The position numbers and the translations under genes are program-made. A model generated the notes under the pieces. The model worked only from the letters and a program-made list of their open reading frames with translations. It did not search any database and was not told the origin of the DNA. A DNA stretch of 9,767 nucleotides from JAZGDL01 sp036477795 (GTDB taxonomy: Bacteria > Planctomycetota > Phycisphaerae > UBA1845): positions 1 to 9,767 of the forward strand of contig JAZGDL010000450.1 in assembly GCA_036477795.1 (NCBI GenBank), in the 5' to 3' direction. Below are positions 1-6,385 of the stretch, in pieces. How positions within the stretch are numbered: the stretch's first letter is position 1; each line of letters opens with the position of its first letter.

Positions 1-64
1 ATTCTCGGCACAGCGTATTGTCGGCACAGCGTATTCTCGGCACAGCGTATTGTCGGCACAACGG
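1..64. repeat. 16-bp tandem repeat upstream of fliF (4 units)
   Basis: Four head-to-tail 16-bp units fill positions 1-16, 17-32, 33-48 and 49-64. The unit is ATTSTCGGCACAGCGT. The fourth base alternates C, G, C, G, so the array is really two copies of a 32-bp repeat. The last unit diverges at two bases near its end. The array begins at or before the window edge, so its full length is unknown. All three forward frames stay open across the units, and no recognisable protein is encoded. It lies just upstream of the fliF ribosome-binding site. Confidence 0.9.
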
Positions 65-76
65 TAGATGAGAGTG

Positions 77-84
77 TAGGGGGC
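77..84 (+). promoter_or_regulatory. Ribosome-binding site of fliF
   Basis: A purine/G-rich stretch (TAGGGGGC) lies about 9 nt before the ATG at 93. A TTG at 87 is in frame but would leave only about 3 nt of spacing. This decides the start in favour of ATG 93. Confidence 0.55.
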
Positions 85-92
85 GCTTGACG

Positions 93-1760
93 ATGGATTT
101 TGTGCGGCAACTGATTGCCCGGATCAACACGCAACTGACCGATCTGAGCGCGTCGCAGCGCGTGGCTATCGGTCTTTGCGCGTTGGTCATCGTGGGCTCC
201 TTCCTCTGGCTGGTGCAGTGGTCGGTGAAGCCGCAGTATGTCCGTCTGCTGGAAGAGCCGATGACCACGGAACAGTTGGCCGTCGCCCGGCAGCATCTTC
301 CCGCGGAGCGATTCAGAATCGTGGGCGATAGCATCTGGGTCACGCCCGCAGACCGTCACACGTTGTTCTGGCAACTGCAAAGCGCCGGGGCTCTGCCGGC
401 GGACACCAGCATCACCTTCGCCAAATTGATCGAGGACGACTCACCGTTCCGCCCGGAATCGGAGAACCATTTCCGCCGGCAGGTAGCGTTGCAGAATGAA
501 ATGGCCAAGGTCATCGCCTCGTCGCCGCTGGTGAAGTCGGCGGAGGTGTTCATCACCGACACATCCAACCGGCGGATCAGCGCCGCCCACGTCAGGCCGA
601 CGGCTTCTATCAAGGTGACCATGGCCGCCGGCCGCACGCTGACGCAAGATGTGGTCAAGGCCTGTGCCGAGCTGGTCGCCGGTGCGGTGCCGGGCCTGGT
701 GCCGCATCGTGTTTCGGTGATCGACGGGGCGACACTCCGCCCGTTCAAGGTCCTCGATCCGGAGGAGGAATTCGCCCAGGGTCAACTGCAAGAGAAAAAG
801 AAGCACGAAGAGCATCTGCGCAAGAAAATCGAGGGGCAACTGTCGTACATTCCGGGCGTTCGGGTTTCGGTGTCCGTGCAGCTTGACGGGTCGCGGAAGC
901 GGACCCGCGAAATCACGTACGCCCAGCCGGCCGTCGCCGAGGAAAAGACTTCGACTACCGAAACACGCTCCGGCGGACCGTCGGGAGAGAGCGGTGTAGG
1001 CCCCAACGTGGGTCAGGCGCTGGCCGGCAATGCCTCGGGCAACAGTGAAACCACCGAGGAAACCACCACGAAGTTTCAGGACCAACCACTGGCTAGAGAA
1101 ACGACCACCCAGTTCCTGCCCTTCAACGTGCTGCGTACGACGGCCAGCATCGGCATTCCGCGCAGCTACATTGTCGGCGTGCTGAGGCGAATGAGCGGTT
1201 CAGAGCAGGAACCCGATGAGAACGAAATCTCCACCCGGCTGGAGGAAGAGAAGCGGCGTGTGCGGTCCGCCGTCAGGAACATCGTGATGGCCCGAAGTGA
1301 CGATGACATTACGGTGGATTTGTACCCAGGTCTCAGTCCGGCGGTGACCATACTTCCCGACGGAACGTTGGCGGCGTCGGTGGCGGCGGTGAGCGGTGAC
1401 ACGCCAGTCGAACTGCTGAAACGATACGCCCCTCAGGGCGGGCTGGCCCTTCTGGCTGTGGTAGGGCTCTACATGCTGGCGCGGCTGGCGCGTCAATCGG
1501 CCCGCGATGCGCAGACGTTTTATCAGAGCCGCACCCGTAAGGAAGCGGGTGAAGATGGGGGTGATGAGGAGTTGTTGCCCGGCGGCGGAGGCCCGGTCGG
1601 TAAAGCACAGCCGGCGGCGGGAGGCGCGCTGGAAGCGGTCGAAGTGGACGCTGACACGATGCGTGCCAGTCAAATGACGGAGCAGGTCGGGCGCCTGGTT
1701 GAGGACGACCCGGCAACCGTGGCGCGCATCCTGGGGCGTTGGACCGAGGCGCAGGAGTAA
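93..1760 (+). CDS. fliF: FliF, flagellar MS-ring protein
   Basis: FliF forms the membrane-embedded MS ring, the base on which the rotor and export gate assemble. The 555-residue product has the family layout. A first membrane helix lies at about residues 24-43 (VAIGLCALVIVGSFLWLVQW). Two ring-building motifs follow, with the typical VVKACAELVAGAVPGLVPHRVSVID-type segment near residues 190-215. A Ser/Thr/Gly-rich stretch comes at about 280-340. A second membrane helix lies at about 449-464 (GLALLAVVGLYMLARL). The cytoplasmic tail ends in VGRLVEDDPATVARILGRW, the conserved peptide that binds the N-domain of FliG. Length matches the family (about 530-570). ATG 93 is preferred over in-frame TTG 87 because of Shine-Dalgarno spacing. 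The tail between the second helix and the FliG-binding peptide is Gly/Glu-rich and contains a degenerate copy of a repeat found elsewhere in the window. fliG follows after a repeat-filled gap. Confidence 0.96.
   Translation: MDFVRQLIARINTQLTDLSASQRVAIGLCALVIVGSFLWLVQWSVKPQYVRLLEEPMTTEQLAVARQHLPAERFRIVGDSIWVTPADRHTLFWQLQSAGALPADTSITFAKLIEDDSPFRPESENHFRRQVALQNEMAKVIASSPLVKSAEVFITDTSNRRISAAHVRPTASIKVTMAAGRTLTQDVVKACAELVAGAVPGLVPHRVSVIDGATLRPFKVLDPEEEFAQGQLQEKKKHEEHLRKKIEGQLSYIPGVRVSVSVQLDGSRKRTREITYAQPAVAEEKTSTTETRSGGPSGESGVGPNVGQALAGNASGNSETTEETTTKFQDQPLARETTTQFLPFNVLRTTASIGIPRSYIVGVLRRMSGSEQEPDENEISTRLEEEKRRVRSAVRNIVMARSDDDITVDLYPGLSPAVTILPDGTLAASVAAVSGDTPVELLKRYAPQGGLALLAVVGLYMLARLARQSARDAQTFYQSRTRKEAGEDGGDEELLPGGGGPVGKAQPAAGGALEAVEVDADTMRASQMTEQVGRLVEDDPATVARILGRWTEAQE
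1527..1551 (+). repeat. Degenerate CCGTAAGGGAGCGG-type repeat inside fliF
   Basis: The segment AGCCGCACCCGTAAGGAAGC plus GGGTG matches the two copies at 5693-5718 and 6346-6370, with a few substitutions. Here it codes for the variable cytoplasmic linker residues SRTRKEAGE, between the second membrane helix and the FliG-binding peptide. Because it is imperfect and short, chance similarity is not excluded. Confidence 0.45.
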
Positions 1761-1912
1761 AGGTCAAAGGTCCAATGTCGAAGGTCAAAGGTCCAATGTC
1801 GAAGGTCCCAGGTCGAAGGTCCAAGGTCAAAGGTCAAAGGTCCGGCGGGCCTTCGATGTTCCGACCTTCGACCTCCCGACCTTCGACCTTCGACCTTCCG
1901 ACCTTCGACCCT
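1760..1912. repeat. Heptanucleotide array with two opposed arms between fliF and fliG
   Basis: The left arm (1760-1843) is twelve uninterrupted 7-nt units of consensus AAGGTCN, with variants such as AATGTCG and CAGGTCG. The first two 21-nt blocks are identical. The right arm (about 1847-1912) is roughly nine units of the reverse complement (CGACCTT), with occasional 1-nt slips. A short spacer of 3-4 nt separates the arms. The two arms are complementary in many registers, so the transcript could fold into a long imperfect hairpin. The array starts on the last base of the fliF stop codon and ends about 17 nt before the fliG start. It fills the gap and carries no recognised gene, although the fliG frame is open through it. 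Confidence 0.93.
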
Positions 1913-1929
1913 CCGCCCGGTATATCGTC

Positions 1930-2958
1930 ATGACCAGTCAATCCGACGCCGCAGGCGGTAACCTTTCCCGGATGAAGAAGGCTGCGATCCTACTGGTGTC
2001 TCTGGGGATGGAGGCGTCAGCAAAAGTGCTGAGCCATTTGGATCCGGAGCTGGTCGAGCACATCACCCGCGAAATCGCAAATCTGGACGCCGTTCATCCG
2101 AGCGTGAGCTCAAAGGTGATCGAGGAGTTTTACAACCTGGCGCTGGCCGCCCGCCACGCGGAGCAGGGCGGAGTCAACTACGCGCGTTCGATTCTGTACA
2201 AGGCCCTCGACGGGGCTGAAGCTGATCGCATCCTGCGGATACTCGAGGGTGAAGTCTACAAGCAGCCCTTCGCCTTCCTGCACCGCACCGACGGTGAGAA
2301 CCTTCTGATGTACATCCAGGACGAGCATCCTCAGACCATCGCGCTGATCCTGGCCCACCTGGCCTCGTCCAAGGCCAGTTCGATTCTTACGGGTCTGCCC
2401 GCCGCCAAGCAGGTCGAGGTGATCAGCCGCATCGCCAACATGGATCAGACCAATCCGGACGTGATCAAGGACGTCGAACGTGGTTTGGAGTTACGTTTGT
2501 CCGGCCTGGTGTCGCAGAGCCTGCGAACGGCGGGCGGCGTGGAATCGGTGGCGGAGATGCTGAACCTGGCTGATCGCTCGACGGAGAAGGGCATTCTGGA
2601 GGCCCTTGAAGGCGAGGATCCGGACCTTGTCGAGCGGATCCGCCGGCTGATGTTCGTCTTCGAGGACATCATGCTGGTCAATGACAAGGGCATCCAGTCG
2701 GTCCTCAAGGAGGTCGAGAATGACGAGCTGTCTCTGTCCCTGAAGACCGCGACGCCGGAGCTGCGCGACAAGATCTTCAAGAACATGTCCGATCGCGCCG
2801 CCCAACTGATCAAGGAGGACATGGAATTCATGGGTCCGGTACGGATAACCGACGTCGAGGCGGCCCAGCAGAAGATCGTCGATGTAGTGCGACGCCTGGA
2901 GGAGTCCGGCGAGATCATCATCTCCGGTCGCGGCGGCGAGAAGGAGATGATCGTTTGA
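1930..2958 (+). CDS. fliG: FliG, flagellar motor switch and torque protein
   Basis: FliG sits on the cytoplasmic face of the MS ring, binds FliF and FliM, and interacts with the stator to produce torque. The 342-residue product has the three expected domains. The N-domain begins NLSRMKKAAILLVSLGMEASAKVL. The middle domain carries the hallmark EHPQTIALILAHL at about residues 119-131. The C-domain contains MFVFEDI and a segment ending MGPVRITDVE. By alignment from memory with E. coli FliG, the charged torque residues K264, R281, D288, D289 and R297 correspond to K, R, E, D and R here, so charge is kept at all five. The start is taken as ATG 1930 because the N-domain begins just after it. The frame is open further upstream, but only through the repeat array. 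No good Shine-Dalgarno is visible, and the internal ATG at 1972 is an alternative start. Confidence 0.96.
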   Translation: MTSQSDAAGGNLSRMKKAAILLVSLGMEASAKVLSHLDPELVEHITREIANLDAVHPSVSSKVIEEFYNLALAARHAEQGGVNYARSILYKALDGAEADRILRILEGEVYKQPFAFLHRTDGENLLMYIQDEHPQTIALILAHLASSKASSILTGLPAAKQVEVISRIANMDQTNPDVIKDVERGLELRLSGLVSQSLRTAGGVESVAEMLNLADRSTEKGILEALEGEDPDLVERIRRLMFVFEDIMLVNDKGIQSVLKEVENDELSLSLKTATPELRDKIFKNMSDRAAQLIKEDMEFMGPVRITDVEAAQQKIVDVVRRLEESGEIIISGRGGEKEMIV

Positions 2959-2963
2959 GGAAA

Positions 2964-2984
2964 GTGAAGAGTGAAGAGCGACGA
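2964..2984. repeat. Short heptad run in the fliG-fliH gap
   Basis: Two perfect units of GTGAAGA (2964-2970 and 2971-2977) are followed by a variant, GCGACGA. It begins 5 nt after the fliG stop codon. The 7-nt period is the same as in the fliF-fliG array, but the sequence differs. Confidence 0.6.
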
Positions 2985-2989
2985 CCGCT

Positions 2990-3013
2990 GGTGCGAGAAT
3001 CCCTTCTCGCACC
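2990..3013 (+). other. 9-bp RNA hairpin between fliG and fliH
   Basis: GGTGCGAGA (2990-2998) pairs perfectly with TCTCGCACC (3005-3013) around the 6-nt loop ATCCCT. No T-run follows, so this does not look like a classical intrinsic terminator. It could be an RNA processing, stability or attenuation element. Function is inference; the stem itself is directly visible. Confidence 0.6.
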
Positions 3014-3037
3014 CGTTCCTTCGTCCCTTCGTCCCTT
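3014..3037. repeat. 8-nt tandem repeat upstream of fliH
   Basis: Three octads, CGTTCCTT, CGTCCCTT and CGTCCCTT, run head to tail and end 18 nt before the fliH start codon. A very similar run lies at the same distance before flgE (8640-8665). Confidence 0.8.
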
Positions 3038-3042
3038 TGCCC

Positions 3043-3047
3043 GGAGA
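3043..3047 (+). promoter_or_regulatory. Ribosome-binding site of fliH
   Basis: GGAGA lies 8 nt before the GTG at 3056. It is the best Shine-Dalgarno match near the start of the FliH frame and supports a GTG start. Confidence 0.6.
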
Positions 3048-3055
3048 GTGACCAC

Positions 3056-3796
3056 GTGGGAACGGTGATCAAGGCCGACGGTGCGGGAAAGATCAAGAAG
3101 CGTTTGGAGACGCTGGCGCTCAAGGACCACATGGCTGAAGCGCAGCGCGTCGTCCGGCGGGCCAGGTCGCAGGCCGTTCAGATACTCGCGGACGCCCGGC
3201 AGGAAATCGAACGACGCCGGACCGAGGCCCAGCGAACCGGCTACCAGGACGGTTTTGCCGAGGGTCGTGCGGCTGGTGAGTCCATCGGGCGCGAGGAGGC
3301 ATTTGCTGCCGCCAAGGCGGAGTTCAACGACGAGCAGCAACCGTTGCTGTCCGCTTTGGGTGAGATGGTGGCCGCCTTCGATTCTGCCAAGGAAGACCTG
3401 CTGGACCGGGCCCGCCACGACATGCTGGTGCTTGCCGTGGCCATCGCCGAACGCATTACCAAGCGGACCGCGGCAGTGGACCGTGAGGCTGCCGTAGCGA
3501 ATTCAAAAGAAGCGATGGGGTTGATCGCGGCAGGGACGGACATCGTCATCCGCATCAACCCGGCCGATCGGGATCGGATGTCGACGTACGCGGCTGAGCT
3601 GGGGCAGTCGCTGGCACGGCGAGAGCATGTCACCGTCGTCGAGGACGAAGTGGTAGGCCCCGGCGGATGCGTGGTCGAGACTGCCCAGACACGCATCGAC
3701 GCCACCATCGAAGGGCAGTTTCGCGAAGCGGCGGAACTGGTTCTCGGAGACGTAAGTGCACTTGACGGTGGATCCGGCGGAGAAACCAACACATGA
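3056..3796 (+). CDS. fliH: FliH, flagellar export ATPase regulator/stator
   Basis: FliH dimerises, holds the FliI ATPase in check and links it to the C-ring and export gate. The 246-residue product starts at GTG with good Shine-Dalgarno spacing. Its N-terminal half is a charged helix (about residues 11-60). This is followed by an unbroken GxxxG series, with glycines at 62, 66, 70, 74 and 78, the signature of the FliH/YscL helix-packing segment. The C-terminal domain holds GPGGCVVETAQTRIDATIEGQF (about 201-222), matching the family's GGCxIET...IDA motif. It is the kin of the V/F-type ATPase peripheral stalk (subunits b and delta). Its stop codon overlaps the fliI start (ATGA), which implies translational coupling of two proteins that form one complex. 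Confidence 0.93.
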   Translation: MGTVIKADGAGKIKKRLETLALKDHMAEAQRVVRRARSQAVQILADARQEIERRRTEAQRTGYQDGFAEGRAAGESIGREEAFAAAKAEFNDEQQPLLSALGEMVAAFDSAKEDLLDRARHDMLVLAVAIAERITKRTAAVDREAAVANSKEAMGLIAAGTDIVIRINPADRDRMSTYAAELGQSLARREHVTVVEDEVVGPGGCVVETAQTRIDATIEGQFREAAELVLGDVSALDGGSGGETNT

Positions 3797-5190
3797 CCGC
3801 GATGATGTTTGAGAATCAGTCGCGCCTGATCGAGCGTAGCCGGCTGGCGCGGGTAAGCGGGCAGGTCATTGAGGTGTCCGGCCTGATCCTGGCGGCTGAG
3901 GGTTTGCCCCTGCCGTTGGGCGCGTCCTGCGAGATCAAGCGGGCCCACGGGGACGCCGTGCATGCCGAGGTAGTGGGGTTTCGTGACGGCCGCACCGTCC
4001 TGATGCCGGTGACCGAGCCGCTGGGCGTCGCCGCAGGCGATACGGTGACCAGCGCGCCCTCCCTGGAAATGCTGGGCGTCGGCGACCGGCTCTTGGGCAG
4101 GGTGCTGGACGGGCTGGGTCGTCCGATCGACGGTAAGGGTTCGTTGCGTATCCAGAGCCACTATCCGGTTTACGGTCCAGCCCCGCGAGCGCTGTCCCGC
4201 AAGCCCATCGACAGGCCACTGGCCACCGGCGTACGTGCCATCGACGCCATGCTCACCCTGGGCCGCGGACAACGTGTGGGGCTGTTTGCAGGCAGCGGAG
4301 TGGGTAAGAGCGTCTTGATGGGCATGATAGCCCGCCACACCGAGGCGGATGTCAGTGTGCTGGCACTGGTCGGCGAGCGCGGCCGCGAGGTTCGAGATTT
4401 TATACGCAAGGACCTGGGCGAAGAAGGCCTTAGACGGACGGTGATGATCGTCAGTACGTCCGACGAGTCGCCGGTGATGCGGGTGCGTGCCGGCTTCGTC
4501 GCCACCACCGTCGCGGAATACTTCCGGGACCGGGGCAAGGACGTACTGCTGTTGATGGATTCGGTGACTCGGACGGCGATGGCCCAGAGGCAGATCGGTC
4601 TGGCAGCCGGTGAGCCGCCGGCTACCAGAGGCTACACTCCAAGCGTTTTCGCGCTGCTGCCGCGATTGTTGGAACGTGCCGGGCAGACCGATCGCGGCAG
4701 CATCACCGGGATCTATACGGTTCTGGTGGAGGGCGACGACATCAATGAGCCGGTGGCCGACGCCGCCCGAAGCGTTCTCGACGGGCACATCTGGTTGAGC
4801 CGGGCCCTGGCCAACAGCGGTCATTACCCGGCCGTGTCGGTGCTGGAGAGTATCAGCCGGGTCATGGTCGACGTCGTCGACACAGAGCACACCGAAGCCG
4901 CCCGTGCGGTTAAGCGCGTCCTGGCGGTTTGGAATGATATCGAAGACCTGGTCAACATCGGGGCGTATGCCAAAGGCACTACTCCGGAATTCGACCTGGC
5001 TGTCGAGATGAAACCGCGTATCGATGCGTTTCTGCGTCAGTTGGTTGACCAGCGGTACACTGAAAGTGAGACGCGCACGGCGCTGCTGGCGTTGCACGAC
5101 GAGATCAAGAGAACCGAGGCGCGTTTGCGTCCGCCGCAACAGGCTGAGGGCGCCGATGCGGCGGACGGATCGAGTCAACCGGCGGCATAG
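3793..5190 (+). CDS. fliI: FliI, flagellum-specific export ATPase
   Basis: FliI is the hexameric ATPase of the flagellar type III export apparatus; it helps unload and feed substrates to the gate. The 465-residue product has a beta-barrel N-domain and then LGRVLDGLGRPIDG at about 101-114. The P-loop AGSGVGKS is at 166-173. The catalytic-glutamate loop GERGREV is at 194-200. A Walker B strand, VLLLMD (251-256), leads into SVTRTAMAQRQIGLAAGEPP. The family signature RGYTPSVFALLPRLLERAG follows at 279-297. NSGHYPAVSVLESISRVM at 341-358 and the C-terminal helical domain complete it. Length is normal for FliI (about 430-470). The tail after residue 445 is Ala/Gln/Gly-rich and variable. The start ATG overlaps the fliH stop. 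It could be confused with type III secretion ATPases of injectisomes, but the flagellar neighbours settle the assignment. Confidence 0.97.
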   Translation: MTAMMFENQSRLIERSRLARVSGQVIEVSGLILAAEGLPLPLGASCEIKRAHGDAVHAEVVGFRDGRTVLMPVTEPLGVAAGDTVTSAPSLEMLGVGDRLLGRVLDGLGRPIDGKGSLRIQSHYPVYGPAPRALSRKPIDRPLATGVRAIDAMLTLGRGQRVGLFAGSGVGKSVLMGMIARHTEADVSVLALVGERGREVRDFIRKDLGEEGLRRTVMIVSTSDESPVMRVRAGFVATTVAEYFRDRGKDVLLLMDSVTRTAMAQRQIGLAAGEPPATRGYTPSVFALLPRLLERAGQTDRGSITGIYTVLVEGDDINEPVADAARSVLDGHIWLSRALANSGHYPAVSVLESISRVMVDVVDTEHTEAARAVKRVLAVWNDIEDLVNIGAYAKGTTPEFDLAVEMKPRIDAFLRQLVDQRYTESETRTALLALHDEIKRTEARLRPPQQAEGADAADGSSQPAA

Positions 5191-5205
5191 CTCGCCGGGG
5201 CGCCG

Positions 5206-5211
5206 TAGGAG
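5206..5211 (+). promoter_or_regulatory. Ribosome-binding site of fliJ
   Basis: TAGGAG lies 6 nt before the ATG at 5218 and supports that start. Confidence 0.6.
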
Positions 5212-5217
5212 CCACGG

Positions 5218-5679
5218 ATGGCTAAGAGATTCCGATTCAGACTCGAGCCGTTGCTCAAACTGCGTAAGGGCCGTGAGGACGAGCAGAAGCGTGCGGTAGC
5301 CTCGCGGGTCGGTGAGCTTCAGCGCTGCGTCGAACATCTGGCGCAGTTGCATCGCGGCGTGGATGAGACGATCGCTCGGGCCCGTGAAGATCGCGGGGCC
5401 GAACGCCTGGATGTGCCCACGGCACTTGCCGAGCAACGCTGGCGACTGCACTTGAAACGTCGCATCACACAGCAGCAGGGGCAGGTCCAAGGCGTCCAGG
5501 CGTTGCTGAACGGTGATCGGGCGGAGCTGGTGCGGCGGTCCAGGAACCGCAAGGTGATTGAAACGCTTCGCCAGCGGCAATGGCAGGAGCACGCCGCCGC
5601 TCAGGCTCGCGAGGAGCGGGCGGAGTCTGATGAAATCGGCGCTCAGGCGTACCGGCGACGGAGAGATCAAGGGACGTAG
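5218..5679 (+). CDS. fliJ: FliJ, flagellar export chaperone / ATPase stalk
   Basis: FliJ is a small coiled-coil protein that inserts into the FliI ring like the gamma stalk of F1-ATPase and escorts export chaperones. The 153-residue product opens with AKRFRFRLEPLLKLRKGRED, the typical FliJ start (F.F.LE..L..R). It is helical and rich in Arg, Glu and Gln throughout. It ends with KVIETLRQRQWQEHAAAQAREERAESDEIG (about 112-141), matching the conserved C-terminal K..E.L......E.......DE pattern. Sequence conservation in this family is low, so the call rests on this pattern, on size (about 145-155) and on its position directly after fliI. The gap to fliI is 27 nt and contains a good Shine-Dalgarno. 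Confidence 0.88.
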   Translation: MAKRFRFRLEPLLKLRKGREDEQKRAVASRVGELQRCVEHLAQLHRGVDETIARAREDRGAERLDVPTALAEQRWRLHLKRRITQQQGQVQGVQALLNGDRAELVRRSRNRKVIETLRQRQWQEHAAAQAREERAESDEIGAQAYRRRRDQGT

Positions 5680-5692
5680 CGAGGAAGGAACA

Positions 5693-5718
5693 GAACCGCG
5701 ACCGTAAGGGAGCGGAGG
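5693..5718 (+). repeat. CCGTAAGGGAGCGG repeat copy before the motE-like gene
   Basis: GAACCGCGACCGTAAGGGAG followed by CGGAGG matches the copy at 6346-6370 with one substitution in the shared core GCGACSGTAAGGGAGCGG. Its purine-rich 3' end (AGCGGAGGA) doubles as the Shine-Dalgarno of the next gene, about 5 nt before ATG 5725. From memory, this motif is a dispersed repeat in planctomycete genomes; that needs a search. Confidence 0.75.
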
Positions 5719-5724
5719 ATACCC

Positions 5725-6360
5725 ATGGGTACGATCAGGACCACCTATCACTGGATCGCAGCGTTGGCGCTTTTGCACTTACTTGCGCTGGGCGCCGGTG
5801 TGGGCTATCTGTTCGGCACCGGCAAGCTGGACGCCCAACGTGTTCGGGCCGCCGTCGGCGTCCTGTGGGGCGAACAGGAGCAGATCACCGAGGCTGAGCC
5901 CGTGGAGCCCGCGGTCGATCAGGTCGTCCACCATCGCCAACAAGGGATGGTCAACGACGAAATCGAAAGACGCACCGCGGAACGCTACCGCACCCAGGTT
6001 GAACAACGCTTGAAGTTCGTCAATGCGGCACGCCTGGAAGTGGATCGACGGCGCGAGGAGTTCGAGGCCCAGGTGGAGAAGGATCGCCAGGCCCGCAAGC
6101 TGCGCGCTGAACGGGAATCCGTCGCCGGCTATGCCAAGGAGATTGAGATCATTGCGGCGCTCTCTCCCAAGACGGCCCTGGAACAGATTATGACGATGGA
6201 CGACGCGGAGGCCGCCCGAGTTATGTTCCAGCTCGATACCCGCAAGGTCAAGAAGATCATCGAGGCTGCCAAGACCGACGTTGATCGCGCCAGAATCACA
6301 ATCGTACGACGTCTGATCCGGGATATGCGGCCCACAGAGGCCCAAGAGCCGCGACGGTAA
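5725..6360 (+). CDS. MotE-like membrane protein (MgtE-N-like C-terminal domain)
   Basis: This 211-residue protein has one N-terminal membrane helix (about 10-30, WIAALALLHLLALGAGVGYLF) and no clear signal-peptidase site. A long charged coiled coil follows (about 76-140). The C-terminal helical domain reads LSPKTALEQIMTMDDAEAARVMFQLDTRKVKKIIEAAK at about 146-183. That last segment matches the MgtE N-terminal-like repeat of MotE/YlxF proteins. Those are encoded next to fliJ and fliK in many flagellar operons and, from memory, act in motor or stator assembly. The topology predicts a membrane anchor with the coiled coil on one side; which side cannot be told from sequence. Position between fliJ and fliK supports the call. 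Its last residues, EPRR, and its stop codon lie within a dispersed repeat. No gene symbol is given because orthology to the described MotE is inferred. Confidence 0.75.
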   Translation: MGTIRTTYHWIAALALLHLLALGAGVGYLFGTGKLDAQRVRAAVGVLWGEQEQITEAEPVEPAVDQVVHHRQQGMVNDEIERRTAERYRTQVEQRLKFVNAARLEVDRRREEFEAQVEKDRQARKLRAERESVAGYAKEIEIIAALSPKTALEQIMTMDDAEAARVMFQLDTRKVKKIIEAAKTDVDRARITIVRRLIRDMRPTEAQEPRR

Positions 6361-6370
6361 GGGAGCGGTG
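6346..6370 (+). repeat. CCGTAAGGGAGCGG repeat copy spanning the motE stop and fliK ribosome-binding region
   Basis: GAGCCGCGACGGTAAGGGAG followed by CGGTG is the second close copy of this repeat. It encodes the final residues EPRR of the MotE-like protein and supplies its TAA stop. Its GGGAG is the only Shine-Dalgarno-like sequence near the fliK start. Confidence 0.75.
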
Positions 6371-6385
6371 TTGATTTACACTCAT

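Noticed and set aside
5..24. Sigma-54-like GGCAC ... TTG elements in the 16-bp repeats
   Set aside because: The spacing between the GG and the TTG element is one base too long and the -12 element lacks GC (TTGT instead of TTGC). The pattern arises four times simply because the unit is tandemly repeated.
1..90. C-terminal end of an upstream gene such as fliE, reading frame 1 to the TGA at 88-90
   Set aside because: The frame is open but encodes repeat-derived residues with no likeness to a FliE C-terminus. Other frames are also open through most of the array.
441..1085. Minus-strand open frames over fliF
   Set aside because: They overlap well-conserved FliF codons and give Arg/Leu-rich translations without family features; treated as shadows.
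1760..1912. CRISPR array
   Set aside because: Units are 7 nt with no unique spacers, and the two arms are in opposite orientation; this is a short tandem repeat, not repeat-spacer structure.
3241..5778. An 845-codon open frame on the minus strand, longer than any annotated gene here
   Set aside because: It lies antisense to fliH, fliI and fliJ, all of which have clear family motifs on the plus strand. Its translation is low in recognisable motifs and rich in Arg, Pro, Gln and His, as expected from the mirror of GC-rich coding DNA.
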